The notes below the pieces were generated by a model. That model was not told the origin of the DNA. It worked only from the letters and a program-made list of their open reading frames with translations, and searched no databases. The translations under genes were made by a program, and so were the position numbers. From PLanc-01 sp034678485 (GTDB lineage Bacteria > Planctomycetota > Phycisphaerae > Sedimentisphaerales > Anaerobacaceae), in contig JAXDBU010000065.1 in NCBI GenBank assembly GCA_034678485.1, positions 1 to 64,000 of the forward strand: 64,000 bases of DNA, in the 5' to 3' direction. Shown piece after piece: positions 47,119-55,159 of the stretch (positions within the stretch are counted from its first letter, which is position 1; each line of letters starts with the position of its first letter).

Positions 47119-48381
47119 ATGGACATACCGCGAAAGTCGGCAAAACGAATGAAGTGGATTCGAAGGGGCCTGATCGGCACGACCGTGTTGATTGGGATCG
47201 CCGCGATCACGTTTGGGGTCTCCCGCCTGGAGCCGGCTTCGCCCTCCGTGGACCGCAGGACCCTGTGGTTGGACAAGGCCAAACGAGGTCCCATGCTCCG
47301 CCAGGTGCGAGGCGTCGGGACGCTCGTATCCGAAGATATCCTCTGGGTGCCGGCGGGCGTGGCCGGGCGGGTCGTGCGGATCCTCATCGAGCCGGGCGCG
47401 ATCGTCGAGCCGAACACTGTGCTCCTGGAACTGCACAATCCCGAACTGGAGCTCGAGCTGTTCAACGCGGAGTCGGAATGGAAGATGGCCCTCGCCCGCC
47501 AGACCGTGCAAAAAGCGGAACTCCAGGGCCAGTTGTTGCAGACGGAGGGGAGCGTCGCGGGGCATCAGGCGAGCTACGATGAAGCGGTGCTCCAGGCGGA
47601 AGTGGACCAGAAGGAATATGAGAACGATCTGATCTCCGAGCAGCAGATCAGACTCTCCAGGGCCCGAGTGGAACAAAGAAAGAGGGTCCTGGAGATCAAC
47701 AAGCAGTGCCTGGAGATGTCCCGCTATCAGACGATCCCTGCCCAACTGGCGGAGACGGACGCCACCGTGCTCAAGGCCAAATCACTGTATGAGCTGAAGA
47801 AGGCACAGGTCGAGTCTCTTCGTGTTCGAGCCGGCACGGCGGGCGTTCTCGCCCAGGTCAAGGAGAGGATCGAGCCGGGACAGTCGGTCTCGCCGAGCAC
47901 GATCGTCGCCAAGATCACCAATCCGCGAAAACTCAAGGCTCAGTTGAAGGTTCCCGAGGCGCAAGCCCGCGATCTGCTCCTGGCCCTGCCGGCGGAGGTG
48001 GATACGCACCATGGGACGGTGATGGGAAAGGTCTCCCGGATCGACCCGACGGTCATGGAGGGCAACGTCACTGTCGATGTCTCGCTCGATGGCGAGTTGC
48101 CCCTGGGGGCCCGGCCGGACCTGTCGGTTGTCGGAACCGTCCAGATCGAAAGGCTGGACGATGTCTTGAACGTGGGCCGGCCGGTCTATGCCTCCACGGA
48201 AGGGGCCACCGAGCTGTTCAAGGTCGTCGAGGATGGCCGCTTCGCGGTGCGGACCCGTGTCCAGTTCGGCCGAAGCTCCGTCAGCACGATCGAGATCCTG
48301 GACGGCCTCCAGGTGGGCGACGAGATCATCCTGAGCGATATGTCCCAATGGGACGGCCAGGACCGGATCAGACTGAAGTGA
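47119..48381 (+). CDS. HlyD/MacA-type periplasmic adaptor subunit
   Basis: Predicted 420 residues from ATG 47119 (GTG 47107 is a possible start 4 codons earlier). A basic N-terminus (RKSAKRMKWIRRG) precedes one TM helix (LIGTTVLIGIAAITFGV), so it is inner-membrane anchored. Then follow a lipoyl half (ILWVPAGVAGRVVRILIEPGAIVEPNTVLLEL), a long alpha-helical hairpin (about 120-240, rich in E, Q, R, coiled coil), the second lipoyl half (VRAGTAGVLAQVKERIEPGQSVSP), a beta-barrel and the membrane-proximal domain (LFKVVEDGRFAVRTRVQFG). It should bridge the permease/ATPase complexes to the TolC-like protein at the right edge. It is the only adaptor in the array despite eleven permeases. Confidence 0.9.
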   Translation: MDIPRKSAKRMKWIRRGLIGTTVLIGIAAITFGVSRLEPASPSVDRRTLWLDKAKRGPMLRQVRGVGTLVSEDILWVPAGVAGRVVRILIEPGAIVEPNTVLLELHNPELELELFNAESEWKMALARQTVQKAELQGQLLQTEGSVAGHQASYDEAVLQAEVDQKEYENDLISEQQIRLSRARVEQRKRVLEINKQCLEMSRYQTIPAQLAETDATVLKAKSLYELKKAQVESLRVRAGTAGVLAQVKERIEPGQSVSPSTIVAKITNPRKLKAQLKVPEAQARDLLLALPAEVDTHHGTVMGKVSRIDPTVMEGNVTVDVSLDGELPLGARPDLSVVGTVQIERLDDVLNVGRPVYASTEGATELFKVVEDGRFAVRTRVQFGRSSVSTIEILDGLQVGDEIILSDMSQWDGQDRIRLK

Positions 48382-48389
48382 GAAACTCG

Positions 48390-48555
48390 AATGTCGAAAC
48401 TCGAGATTCGAAGCAAGCACGAAAGATCGAAACCCAGATGTTCCAAACGGACCATCGAGCGGGCGGCGGCGTTTCCGTCATTTGGATTTCGTGCTTCGAA
48501 TTTGCTTCGGATTTCGTGCTTCGAATTTCGGATTTGTTCTCTGAATCGGACTTCT
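48390..48555. repeat. TTCGAA-rich inverted repeat between adaptor and ATPase genes
   Basis: The 190-bp gap contains GATTCGAAGCAAGCACGAAA (about 48409-48424 region) inverted further down as TTTCGTGCTTCGAATTTGC and a second copy TTTCGTGCTTCGAATTTCGG (48485-48535). It is AT-rich compared with the neighbouring genes. It may reduce expression of downstream genes or simply be a dispersed repeat. Confidence 0.6.
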
Positions 48556-48571
48556 GAATAGGAACTGACAT

Positions 48572-49321
48572 ATGACACAATCGAACAGTGTACTGATTCG
48601 TGTGGAGGGTCTGCACAAGGTGTTTGTCACCGAGGAGGTGGAGACGCACGCCCTGGCGGGCATTCACCTGTCCGTGGCCCAGGGGGAGTATGTCTCCATC
48701 GCGGGCCCCTCCGGCTGTGGCAAGTCCACGCTCATGGCCATCCTTGGCCTGCTGGACTCGCCCACCGAAGGCGAGTACTGGCTCGACGGCACGTCCGTTG
48801 CGAACCTCTCCGCCTCGCAGCGGGCCCGCATCCGCAACCGGCAGGTAGGCTTCATCTTTCAGAGCTTCAACCTGATCGGCGATCTGACGGTCTACGAGAA
48901 CGTGGAGTTGCCGCTGACCTATCGCGGGATGCCGTCGGCTGAGCGAAAACAACGGACGCAGGAGGCCCTGGAGCGGGTCGGCATGTCGCATCGCATGAAG
49001 CACTACCCGGCTCAACTCTCCGGCGGACAGCAACAGAGGGTGGCGGTCGCCCGCGCGGTGGTGGGGCGACCGTCCATCCTGTTGGCCGACGAGCCGACCG
49101 GGAACCTCGACTCGAACAACAGCGAGGCGGTCATGGGCCTGCTGGCGGAGCTGCACCGCCAGGGCGCCACGATCTGCATGGTGACGCACGACCCTCGCTA
49201 CGCCCGCCACGCACAGCGGACGGTCCACCTGTTCGACGGTCGGATCGTCGAGGAGGAAGAGGCTGCCCGCAAGCAGCAGGAGGCCGCGGAACTCAAGCAG
49301 AGCGGTTTCGACGTGGCATGA
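48572..49321 (+). CDS. ABC ATPase 1 (LolD/MacB type)
   Basis: Predicted 249 residues, ATG 48572; the upstream GGAAC is a weak ribosome-binding site. All nucleotide-binding motifs are canonical: Walker A GPSGCGKST (about residues 47-55), Q-loop FIFQSFNLIGDLTVYENVELPL (a LolD/MacB signature), ABC signature LSGGQQQRVAVARA, Walker B ILLADEPTGNLDS and the H-loop MVTHD. Energises MacB/FtsX-type permeases through their coupling helices. The acidic C-terminal tail EEEEAARKQQEAAELKQ is unusual and might form a short helix. It lies directly before a class A permease (P7). Confidence 0.93.
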   Translation: MTQSNSVLIRVEGLHKVFVTEEVETHALAGIHLSVAQGEYVSIAGPSGCGKSTLMAILGLLDSPTEGEYWLDGTSVANLSASQRARIRNRQVGFIFQSFNLIGDLTVYENVELPLTYRGMPSAERKQRTQEALERVGMSHRMKHYPAQLSGGQQQRVAVARAVVGRPSILLADEPTGNLDSNNSEAVMGLLAELHRQGATICMVTHDPRYARHAQRTVHLFDGRIVEEEEAARKQQEAAELKQSGFDVA

Positions 49322-49325
49322 AACA

Positions 49326-49405
49326 GAGTTGACAGTCTGCCGTTGGCAGTTGTCGGCCAGAGAGCCGATGACTCTCAACTGAGAATTGACAACAGAGAAC
49401 CGGAG
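49326..49405 (+). repeat. GGGAACTGAC-type intergenic element before P7
   Basis: The gap between ATPase 1 and P7 reads as variants of the same words: CAGTTGACAGTCTGCCGTTG and CAACTGAGAATTGACAACAG, ending AGAACCGGAG, which supplies the P7 ribosome-binding site. Confidence 0.65.
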
Positions 49406-49412
49406 TCCCGCA

Positions 49413-51845
49413 ATGACGACGTTGTGGCAAGACATCAAATACGGGCTGCGGATGGCGGCGAAGAGTCCCGGCTTCACATTGGTCGTGGTTCTGATTCTGG
49501 CGGTAGGGATTGGGGCCACTACAGCGACGTTCAGCGTGGTCAATGCCGTGATGCTCCGGCCGTTGCCCTATGAAGACTCCGATCACATTATGACCTTCTG
49601 GGAGCAGACTCAGTGGGGCGAGAGAGGGACGACGCCTCAGGATTTCCTCTTCTGGTGCAGCCAGAACCAGGTGTTCGAACGGGTCGCGGCCTATAAGGTC
49701 CATTTTGCCTATGTCACAGGAATCGACCGGCCCAGAAAGATCACGTCCTGGGCGGTCTCGCCGGACCTCTTTCCTTTGCTGGGCGTCGAACCCTTGCTGG
49801 GCAGAGGGTTCCTCCCGCAGGAAGACCGGAAGGGGAACGAGCACGTTGTCGTTCTCAGTTATGCGTTCTGGCAGACTCACTTTGGAGGGAGCCCGGGCGC
49901 GATCGGCCGAACCATCTACCTCACCACGGACGACATGGCCGCAGATGGAAGCCGCAGGTTCGGTCGCGAGGGGTATTCCGTCGTGGGGATCATGCCACAG
50001 AGTTTCGAGTTTCCCTTCGGGCGTCCCGCGCCGTTCTGGATACCGCTCGTACTGGAGACGGGTGGGACCCAATGGTGGAGCAACAGCCCCGTGCTCCGCG
50101 TGCTGGCACGGCCCAGACACGGCGTCGGCCTGGAACAGGCACGTGGCGCCATGGCCGTCATTGGCGGGCGTCTTCGGGAGATGGACCCGAAAGCAGCGGC
50201 CGACCGAGCCATTGGCGTAGATTGGCTGCTGAACCGAATTCTCAGGGGCAGTCGCAGACCTCTGTTGCTGCTGCTCGGTGCGGCGGGATTCGTGTTGCTG
50301 GTCGCTTGCAGCAACGTCGCCAACCTGTTCCTGGCCCGCGCCGGCGAACGACAACGGGAGGTGGCCATGCGCTCGGCGTTGGGCGCCTCACGAGGCCGGA
50401 TCGTGCGTCAGATGCTCGCGGAGAATCTCCTGTTGAGCGCCGTCGCCGGCGTTCTGGGACTGGTGTTGACGTTCTACGCCGTCAGAGCGTTGGTCCACCT
50501 CTGTCCGTCGAACATCCCTCGCCTGCGCGACACAAGCGTGGACCTCTCGGTTCTGTGTTTCACGCTGGCGATGTCTATTCTCACGGCTTTGTTGTTCGGT
50601 ATGGTGCCGGCCTGGAGAGGCTCCGGCATTCGTGTGAGCGAGACCTTGAAGGAAGGAGCAGGTCGGGCTACCGGCGGCCGGGGCTGGCGGCGTCTTCACG
50701 GCGGTCTTGTGGTCTCCCAACTTGGGTTGTCTGTGGTCTTGCTCATCGGTGCGGCTCTACTGATTCGCAGCCTGATTGCGTTGCAGAGAGTGGATTTGGG
50801 CTTTCAGCCGAAGAACGTGCTGGCGGTGCACGTCGATCTGCCGGAAGCGAAGTACCCCGAGTCTCACCATTGCCGGGCTTTCTTCGAGCCGTTGGTCGAG
50901 TGGGCGCAGACGCTGCCTCATGTCCGATCGGCGGGACTGATCACAGGGGACCTCGACCTCGGCACCGGCGGAATGACCATGGATATCGCCTTCCCGGATC
51001 GTCCTGCGGACGACGCGGCGCAGGGCTTGGCCGCCAAGTACGCGATTGTGACCCCCGGCCTCTTCGAGGCCCTGGGCATGAAGCTCCTCACCGGGCGAAC
51101 CTTCGAAGAACAAGAGACGGCCGTCACGATTATCGATGAGAATCTGGCCCGAAAGCACTTTGCGGATGTTGATCCCGTCGGTCGTAAGATTATCATCGAG
51201 GAGGGCGAATTCACCATCGTGGGCATCGTGAGCACGCTCAAGGATTTCCAGACCCTCGACCCGACCTACGGCGCCGTCTACATGCCCTTGGGTTCCTACG
51301 TCCCCGGCCAGATGGTGCTCGTCGTGAGGACGGACGGCGATCCCATGCGCTTGGCAGACGCGATTCGCACGGAAGTCGCCGGCCTGAGCGGCGAGGAGGT
51401 GGTCACGAAGATCGAGACGGCTGGCATGGTCCTCTCGAGAATGCTCGCGCCACGGCGGTTCAGCATGGTTCTACTGGGCCTGTTCGCAGGCATCGCGGTG
51501 GTGATTGCGGTGGCCGGGGTCTACGGCCTGCTCGAATACAGCACGTCGCAGCAAACCCGCGAAATCGCAATTCGTGTGGCGCTTGGCGCTGAAGGTGCGA
51601 ACGTTCGCCGGATGGTGCTGTGGCGGGGCCTGCGGCTCACGCTCATCGGTGTGGCTCTCGGTGTGGTCGGGGCCATGGCTGTGACGCGCGTGCTGTCGAG
51701 TCTCCTGTATGACGTTGGTCCCACGGACCCGCTGACCCTGGCATCTGTCTCGCTCGTCCTGTCGGTGATTGCCCTGTTGGCCAGCTATTTGCCCGCCCGA
51801 CGGGCGGCGAAGGTCGATCCGATGGCGGCGCTGCGATGTGAATGA
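49413..51845 (+). CDS. ABC permease P7 (MacB/FtsX, class A)
   Basis: Predicted 810 residues; ATG 49413 follows CCGGAG by 7 bp and begins the conserved MTTLWQDIKYGLRM, so the upstream in-frame ATG at 49386 is rejected. TM1 reads VGIGATTATFSVVNAVMLRPLPY. The first periplasmic domain has the class A loop MPQSFEFPFGRPAPFW. Central FtsX block LLLLLGAAGFVLLVACSNVANLFLARAGERQREVAMRSALGASRGRIVRQML. The last membrane region is nearly identical in DNA to P5. It ends YLPARRAAKVDPMAALRCE, and its stop overlaps the start of ATPase 2 (ATGA). Confidence 0.88.
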   Translation: MTTLWQDIKYGLRMAAKSPGFTLVVVLILAVGIGATTATFSVVNAVMLRPLPYEDSDHIMTFWEQTQWGERGTTPQDFLFWCSQNQVFERVAAYKVHFAYVTGIDRPRKITSWAVSPDLFPLLGVEPLLGRGFLPQEDRKGNEHVVVLSYAFWQTHFGGSPGAIGRTIYLTTDDMAADGSRRFGREGYSVVGIMPQSFEFPFGRPAPFWIPLVLETGGTQWWSNSPVLRVLARPRHGVGLEQARGAMAVIGGRLREMDPKAAADRAIGVDWLLNRILRGSRRPLLLLLGAAGFVLLVACSNVANLFLARAGERQREVAMRSALGASRGRIVRQMLAENLLLSAVAGVLGLVLTFYAVRALVHLCPSNIPRLRDTSVDLSVLCFTLAMSILTALLFGMVPAWRGSGIRVSETLKEGAGRATGGRGWRRLHGGLVVSQLGLSVVLLIGAALLIRSLIALQRVDLGFQPKNVLAVHVDLPEAKYPESHHCRAFFEPLVEWAQTLPHVRSAGLITGDLDLGTGGMTMDIAFPDRPADDAAQGLAAKYAIVTPGLFEALGMKLLTGRTFEEQETAVTIIDENLARKHFADVDPVGRKIIIEEGEFTIVGIVSTLKDFQTLDPTYGAVYMPLGSYVPGQMVLVVRTDGDPMRLADAIRTEVAGLSGEEVVTKIETAGMVLSRMLAPRRFSMVLLGLFAGIAVVIAVAGVYGLLEYSTSQQTREIAIRVALGAEGANVRRMVLWRGLRLTLIGVALGVVGAMAVTRVLSSLLYDVGPTDPLTLASVSLVLSVIALLASYLPARRAAKVDPMAALRCE
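51623..51787 (+). repeat. gene-conversion tract shared with P5 (copy in P7)
   Basis: Counterpart of 44245-44409. Differences seen include GTTGGT against GTTAGT and GCATCT against GCGTCT. The match ends abruptly at the ARRAA/ARWAA codons. Confidence 0.8.
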
Positions 51846-52567
51846 GACAGAGGGTATATCAACAACCGATGACCTGGAATTGGAGATTGAAGAACGTGGC
51901 TACGATTCAACTGAGAAACATCGAGAAGTGCTACGAGACGAAAGCCGGAAAGAACTACGTTCTGCGGCAGATCAACTTGGACATCGAGGAGGGCGATTTC
52001 GTCACCTTCATGGGCCCTTCCGCGGCAGGCAAGACCACGCTGCTGAACATCCTCGGAATGCTCGACGGCGCCTGGGAAGGGGAGTACTACCTCCTCGAGC
52101 ACGCGATCCATGCACTCAAGCCGAAGGAACGCCTGGCCCTGAACAAACAGTACATCGGCTTCGTGTTCCAGAACTTCAACCTGCTCGATACCCTGACGGT
52201 CTACGAGAACCTGGACATCCCGCTGTCCTACCGGAACGTCAAGGCCTCCGAGCGGGCGTCGATCGTCTGCGACACGCTCGACCGCTTCGGTATCGTCGGC
52301 AAGAAGGACCTGTTCCCCAGCCAGCTCTCCGGCGGCCAGCAGCAGCTCGTCGGCGTCGCGCGGGCGGTGATCGCCAACCCCAAGATCCTGCTGGCGGACG
52401 AGCCGACCGGCAACCTGCACTCTTCGCAGGGCGACGAGATCATGAAGCTCTTCAAGCGGCTCAACAGCGAGGGCACGACGATCATCCAGGTCACGCACAA
52501 CGAGAAGTACGCCGCTTGCGGCAAGCGGATCATCAAGCTCAAAGATGGTTGGATGGAGAAAGAATGA
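51842..52567 (+). CDS. ABC ATPase 2 (LolD/MacB type, variant motifs)
   Basis: Predicted 241 residues from ATG 51842, which overlaps the P7 stop by 4 bp. The first 18 residues are not family-like, so GTG 51896 (ATIQLRNIEKCYET) is a credible alternative start. Walker A is GPSAAGKTT, the Q-loop FVFQNFNLLDTLTVYENLDIPLSY, signature LSGGQQQLVGVARA (usual R after QQQ is L), and Walker B ILLADEPTGNLHS keeps the catalytic Glu but has His where the D-loop Asp normally sits. The H-loop VTHN is present. It is followed by class B permease P8. Probably functional but possibly with altered dimer communication. Confidence 0.9.
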   Translation: MRQRVYQQPMTWNWRLKNVATIQLRNIEKCYETKAGKNYVLRQINLDIEEGDFVTFMGPSAAGKTTLLNILGMLDGAWEGEYYLLEHAIHALKPKERLALNKQYIGFVFQNFNLLDTLTVYENLDIPLSYRNVKASERASIVCDTLDRFGIVGKKDLFPSQLSGGQQQLVGVARAVIANPKILLADEPTGNLHSSQGDEIMKLFKRLNSEGTTIIQVTHNEKYAACGKRIIKLKDGWMEKE

Positions 52568-52569
52568 GT

Positions 52570-52648
52570 GGTCAGTCGATAGTGTGCAGTTGCCGGCAAG
52601 AGCCGACATCTGGGAACTGACAACTGAGAACCGAGAACCGGAGGTCAT
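52570..52648 (+). repeat. GGGAACTGAC-type intergenic element before P8
   Basis: Contains ATCTGGGAACTGACAACTGA then GAACCGAGAACCGGAGG, again ending in the ribosome-binding site of the following permease. Its first half (GTGTGCAGTTGCCGGCAAGA) is also similar to the element before P7. Confidence 0.7.
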
Positions 52649-52651
52649 GCG

Positions 52652-55150
52652 ATGGCAACGATCTGGCAGGATGTGCGATACGGCGTACGTGGGCTGGGCA
52701 GGAATCCGGGCTTCACGTTGCTGGCCGTGCTGACACTGGCGCTCGGAATCGGGGCCAATACCGGCATCTTCACCATCTTCGAGCAGGTCCTTCTGCGGTC
52801 GCTTCCCGTCAAAGACCCCGAAGCCCTGATCCTCGTTGAGACCGAAGGTAGACACATTGGTTCCCGGTGGGGAGATGCCACGATGCTCTCCTACCTCCGG
52901 TTCAAGGATTACCAAGAGACGACGGCTCTGTTTGCAGGGGTCTTGTGCCGCCGGGGAGAGACGGCGGTCTTGGATGACGGGCGCAGAACCGAACGGGTGG
53001 AGATCGAGCTGGCTTCGGCAAGCTACTTCGACGTGCTGGGTGTGCCGCCGGCTCTGGGGCGCACGTTCATCGCCGAGGATGAGGCTCTGTCGGGCGGCAA
53101 TGCGGTGGCCGTGTTGAGCCATGAGTCCTGGCGGACGCGTTTTGGCGAGGATCCATCCGTCCTCGGCAGAACGCTGCTCGTCAACCGTGTTCCGGTGGTC
53201 GTGGTTGGCGTCGCTGCATCGGGTTTCAAGGGGCTCAGCCTGGATGCACAGCCTGGACTGTTCCTCCCTGTCACGATGATGAGACAGATATCGCCAACGT
53301 GGCGTCCGCTGGACGACCGAAAGAACGCGTGCGTGCAGATCTTCTGTCGACTCCGGAAGGGTCTGTCTCGCGAGCAGGCCGGCGTGGCCGTCCAGGCTCG
53401 CCATGCGGAGATCGTCGAAACGGAGATCCGAAGCCCCGGGTTCGAGGGCTTGTCGGACTCGGACCGCGAGCAGTTTCGCCAATCACGGGCGGTCCTGCTG
53501 CCGGCGGGCCGGGGTGTCTCGGGCTTGTCGTCCCGCCTGGGGGCCACACTGCGGTTGCTCATGGGGCTGGCCGCGTTGATTCTCTTGGCCGCCTCCGCGA
53601 GCGTGTCGAGCCTGCTGGTCGCGCGGGCCGCGAGCCGTCAGAAGGAGGTCACAGTACGACTGGCGATTGGAGCAGGACGTTGGCGCATCTTCCGCCAGCT
53701 CCTGGCGGAGACCTTGTTGCTGGCGATTGCGGGCGGAATAGCGGCTCTGGCGGTCGCCTTGTGGACCACTCATGCCATTCTGTTGTTTGCCCCAGAGTCG
53801 ATGAAAACGGTCGTTTCCCCCTCGCTGAACGGACGGATGCTGACCTTCAACCTTGTTGTTTCAGGGGTGGCGGCACTTCTGTTCGGCCTGTTCCCCGCCT
53901 GGTGGGCGGCGCGAACCGATCTGGCTTCCACGCTCAAGGAACAGACGGTAGCCGTGCTGGGCGGCTCCCGCGTGCGTTTGCGCCGGGTCCTCATCGTCGT
54001 ACAGGTGACTCTGTCACTGGTTCTCCTCATTGGCTCAGGATTGTCTCTTCGCAGTCTTTCAGCTTTGTATCGCGTGGACCCCGGCTTCCGCACCACGAAC
54101 CTGATTTCCTTTCACCTGGATCTGCAGTTGACCGGATACGACTGGCCGCGTGCCTTGGCGTTCTACCAGCAGTTGCAGACGCAACTGCGGTCCGTGCCAG
54201 GGGTCGAGTCGATCGCCGTGGCTCAGACGTCGCTTCTGGGTCGGGTTCGGAACTACAACAGAGTCGTTGTCGAGGGGCATCAATCCGGGGAAGATGAGGA
54301 GCCGAGCGTGTGCTGCGATACCATTTCGCATGACTACTGCAAAACTCTGGGCATCCCGTTGAGACTGGGCCGCGACTTCGACGAACACGATGAGTTGTCG
54401 GGGGCGAAGCAGGCGGTGCTTGTCAACGAGGCCTTTGTGCACAGGTTCTTCGAAGGCCGTGATCCCATTGGCTCCCACCTGGGCTTTCGCTGGAGTGCGG
54501 ACGCACAGCCGGACCGAGAAATCGTCGGCGTGGCAGGTGATTCCCGGATCACCGGCCCTCGCGGTGTCGCGGAACCGCAAGTGTACGTGCCCTATCCGCA
54601 GATCGATCTGGCCGCCGCGACGATCTACGTGCGGACGAATCTCGGCTCCGCGCAGGTCTTCCGTGCCGTTCACGAGCAGGTGCGCAGGCTCGATTCAGGC
54701 ATCCCCATCGTGGATATGATGACGATGGAGGATCGCCTGGACCGCGTCCTTGCCAACGAGCGGTTGCTTGGTCTTCTATCGAGTTTGTTCGGGGTTTTGG
54801 CTACGGCCCTGGCGCTGGTGGGCCTGTACGCCGTGACCGCGTATAGCGTGACGCGTCGGGTGCAGGAGATCGGGATTCGTGTGGCTCTGGGGGCACAGCG
54901 ATGGAATGTGTTGGTTCTGGTCCTACGGGAAGGACTGGTTTTGACCGGCCTAGGCATCGGGGCTGGTTTCGTCGTCGCGGTACCGCTGACACGGATACTG
55001 CGCAGCCAGCTCTTCGAGATCACGCCGACCGACCCGGTGACATTCGCATCGGCGGCGTTCTCGTTGGGTATAGTCGCACTGCTGGCCTGCTATCTTCCCG
55101 CCCGGCGGGCGGCGAGGATCGATCCGATGGCGGCACTCAGGCACGAATAG
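52652..55150 (+). CDS. ABC permease P8 (MacB/FtsX, class B-like, most diverged)
   Basis: Predicted 832 residues, ATG 52652 after GGAGG. N-terminus ATIWQDVRYGVRGLGRNPGF, TM1 LGIGANTGIFTIFEQVLLRSLPVKDPEALILVE. The class B loop is modified to AASGFKGLSLDAQPGLFLPV. The second periplasmic domain contains FHLDLQLTGYDWPRALAFYQQLQTQL. The last membrane region (VTRRVQEIGIRVALGAQRWNVLVLVLREGL) ends YLPARRAARIDPMAALRHE. It is one of two permeases ending RHE (with P11). Its divergence suggests an older paralog or separate acquisition. Confidence 0.88.
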   Translation: MATIWQDVRYGVRGLGRNPGFTLLAVLTLALGIGANTGIFTIFEQVLLRSLPVKDPEALILVETEGRHIGSRWGDATMLSYLRFKDYQETTALFAGVLCRRGETAVLDDGRRTERVEIELASASYFDVLGVPPALGRTFIAEDEALSGGNAVAVLSHESWRTRFGEDPSVLGRTLLVNRVPVVVVGVAASGFKGLSLDAQPGLFLPVTMMRQISPTWRPLDDRKNACVQIFCRLRKGLSREQAGVAVQARHAEIVETEIRSPGFEGLSDSDREQFRQSRAVLLPAGRGVSGLSSRLGATLRLLMGLAALILLAASASVSSLLVARAASRQKEVTVRLAIGAGRWRIFRQLLAETLLLAIAGGIAALAVALWTTHAILLFAPESMKTVVSPSLNGRMLTFNLVVSGVAALLFGLFPAWWAARTDLASTLKEQTVAVLGGSRVRLRRVLIVVQVTLSLVLLIGSGLSLRSLSALYRVDPGFRTTNLISFHLDLQLTGYDWPRALAFYQQLQTQLRSVPGVESIAVAQTSLLGRVRNYNRVVVEGHQSGEDEEPSVCCDTISHDYCKTLGIPLRLGRDFDEHDELSGAKQAVLVNEAFVHRFFEGRDPIGSHLGFRWSADAQPDREIVGVAGDSRITGPRGVAEPQVYVPYPQIDLAAATIYVRTNLGSAQVFRAVHEQVRRLDSGIPIVDMMTMEDRLDRVLANERLLGLLSSLFGVLATALALVGLYAVTAYSVTRRVQEIGIRVALGAQRWNVLVLVLREGLVLTGLGIGAGFVVAVPLTRILRSQLFEITPTDPVTFASAAFSLGIVALLACYLPARRAARIDPMAALRHE

Positions 55151-55159
55151 GAGAAATCA

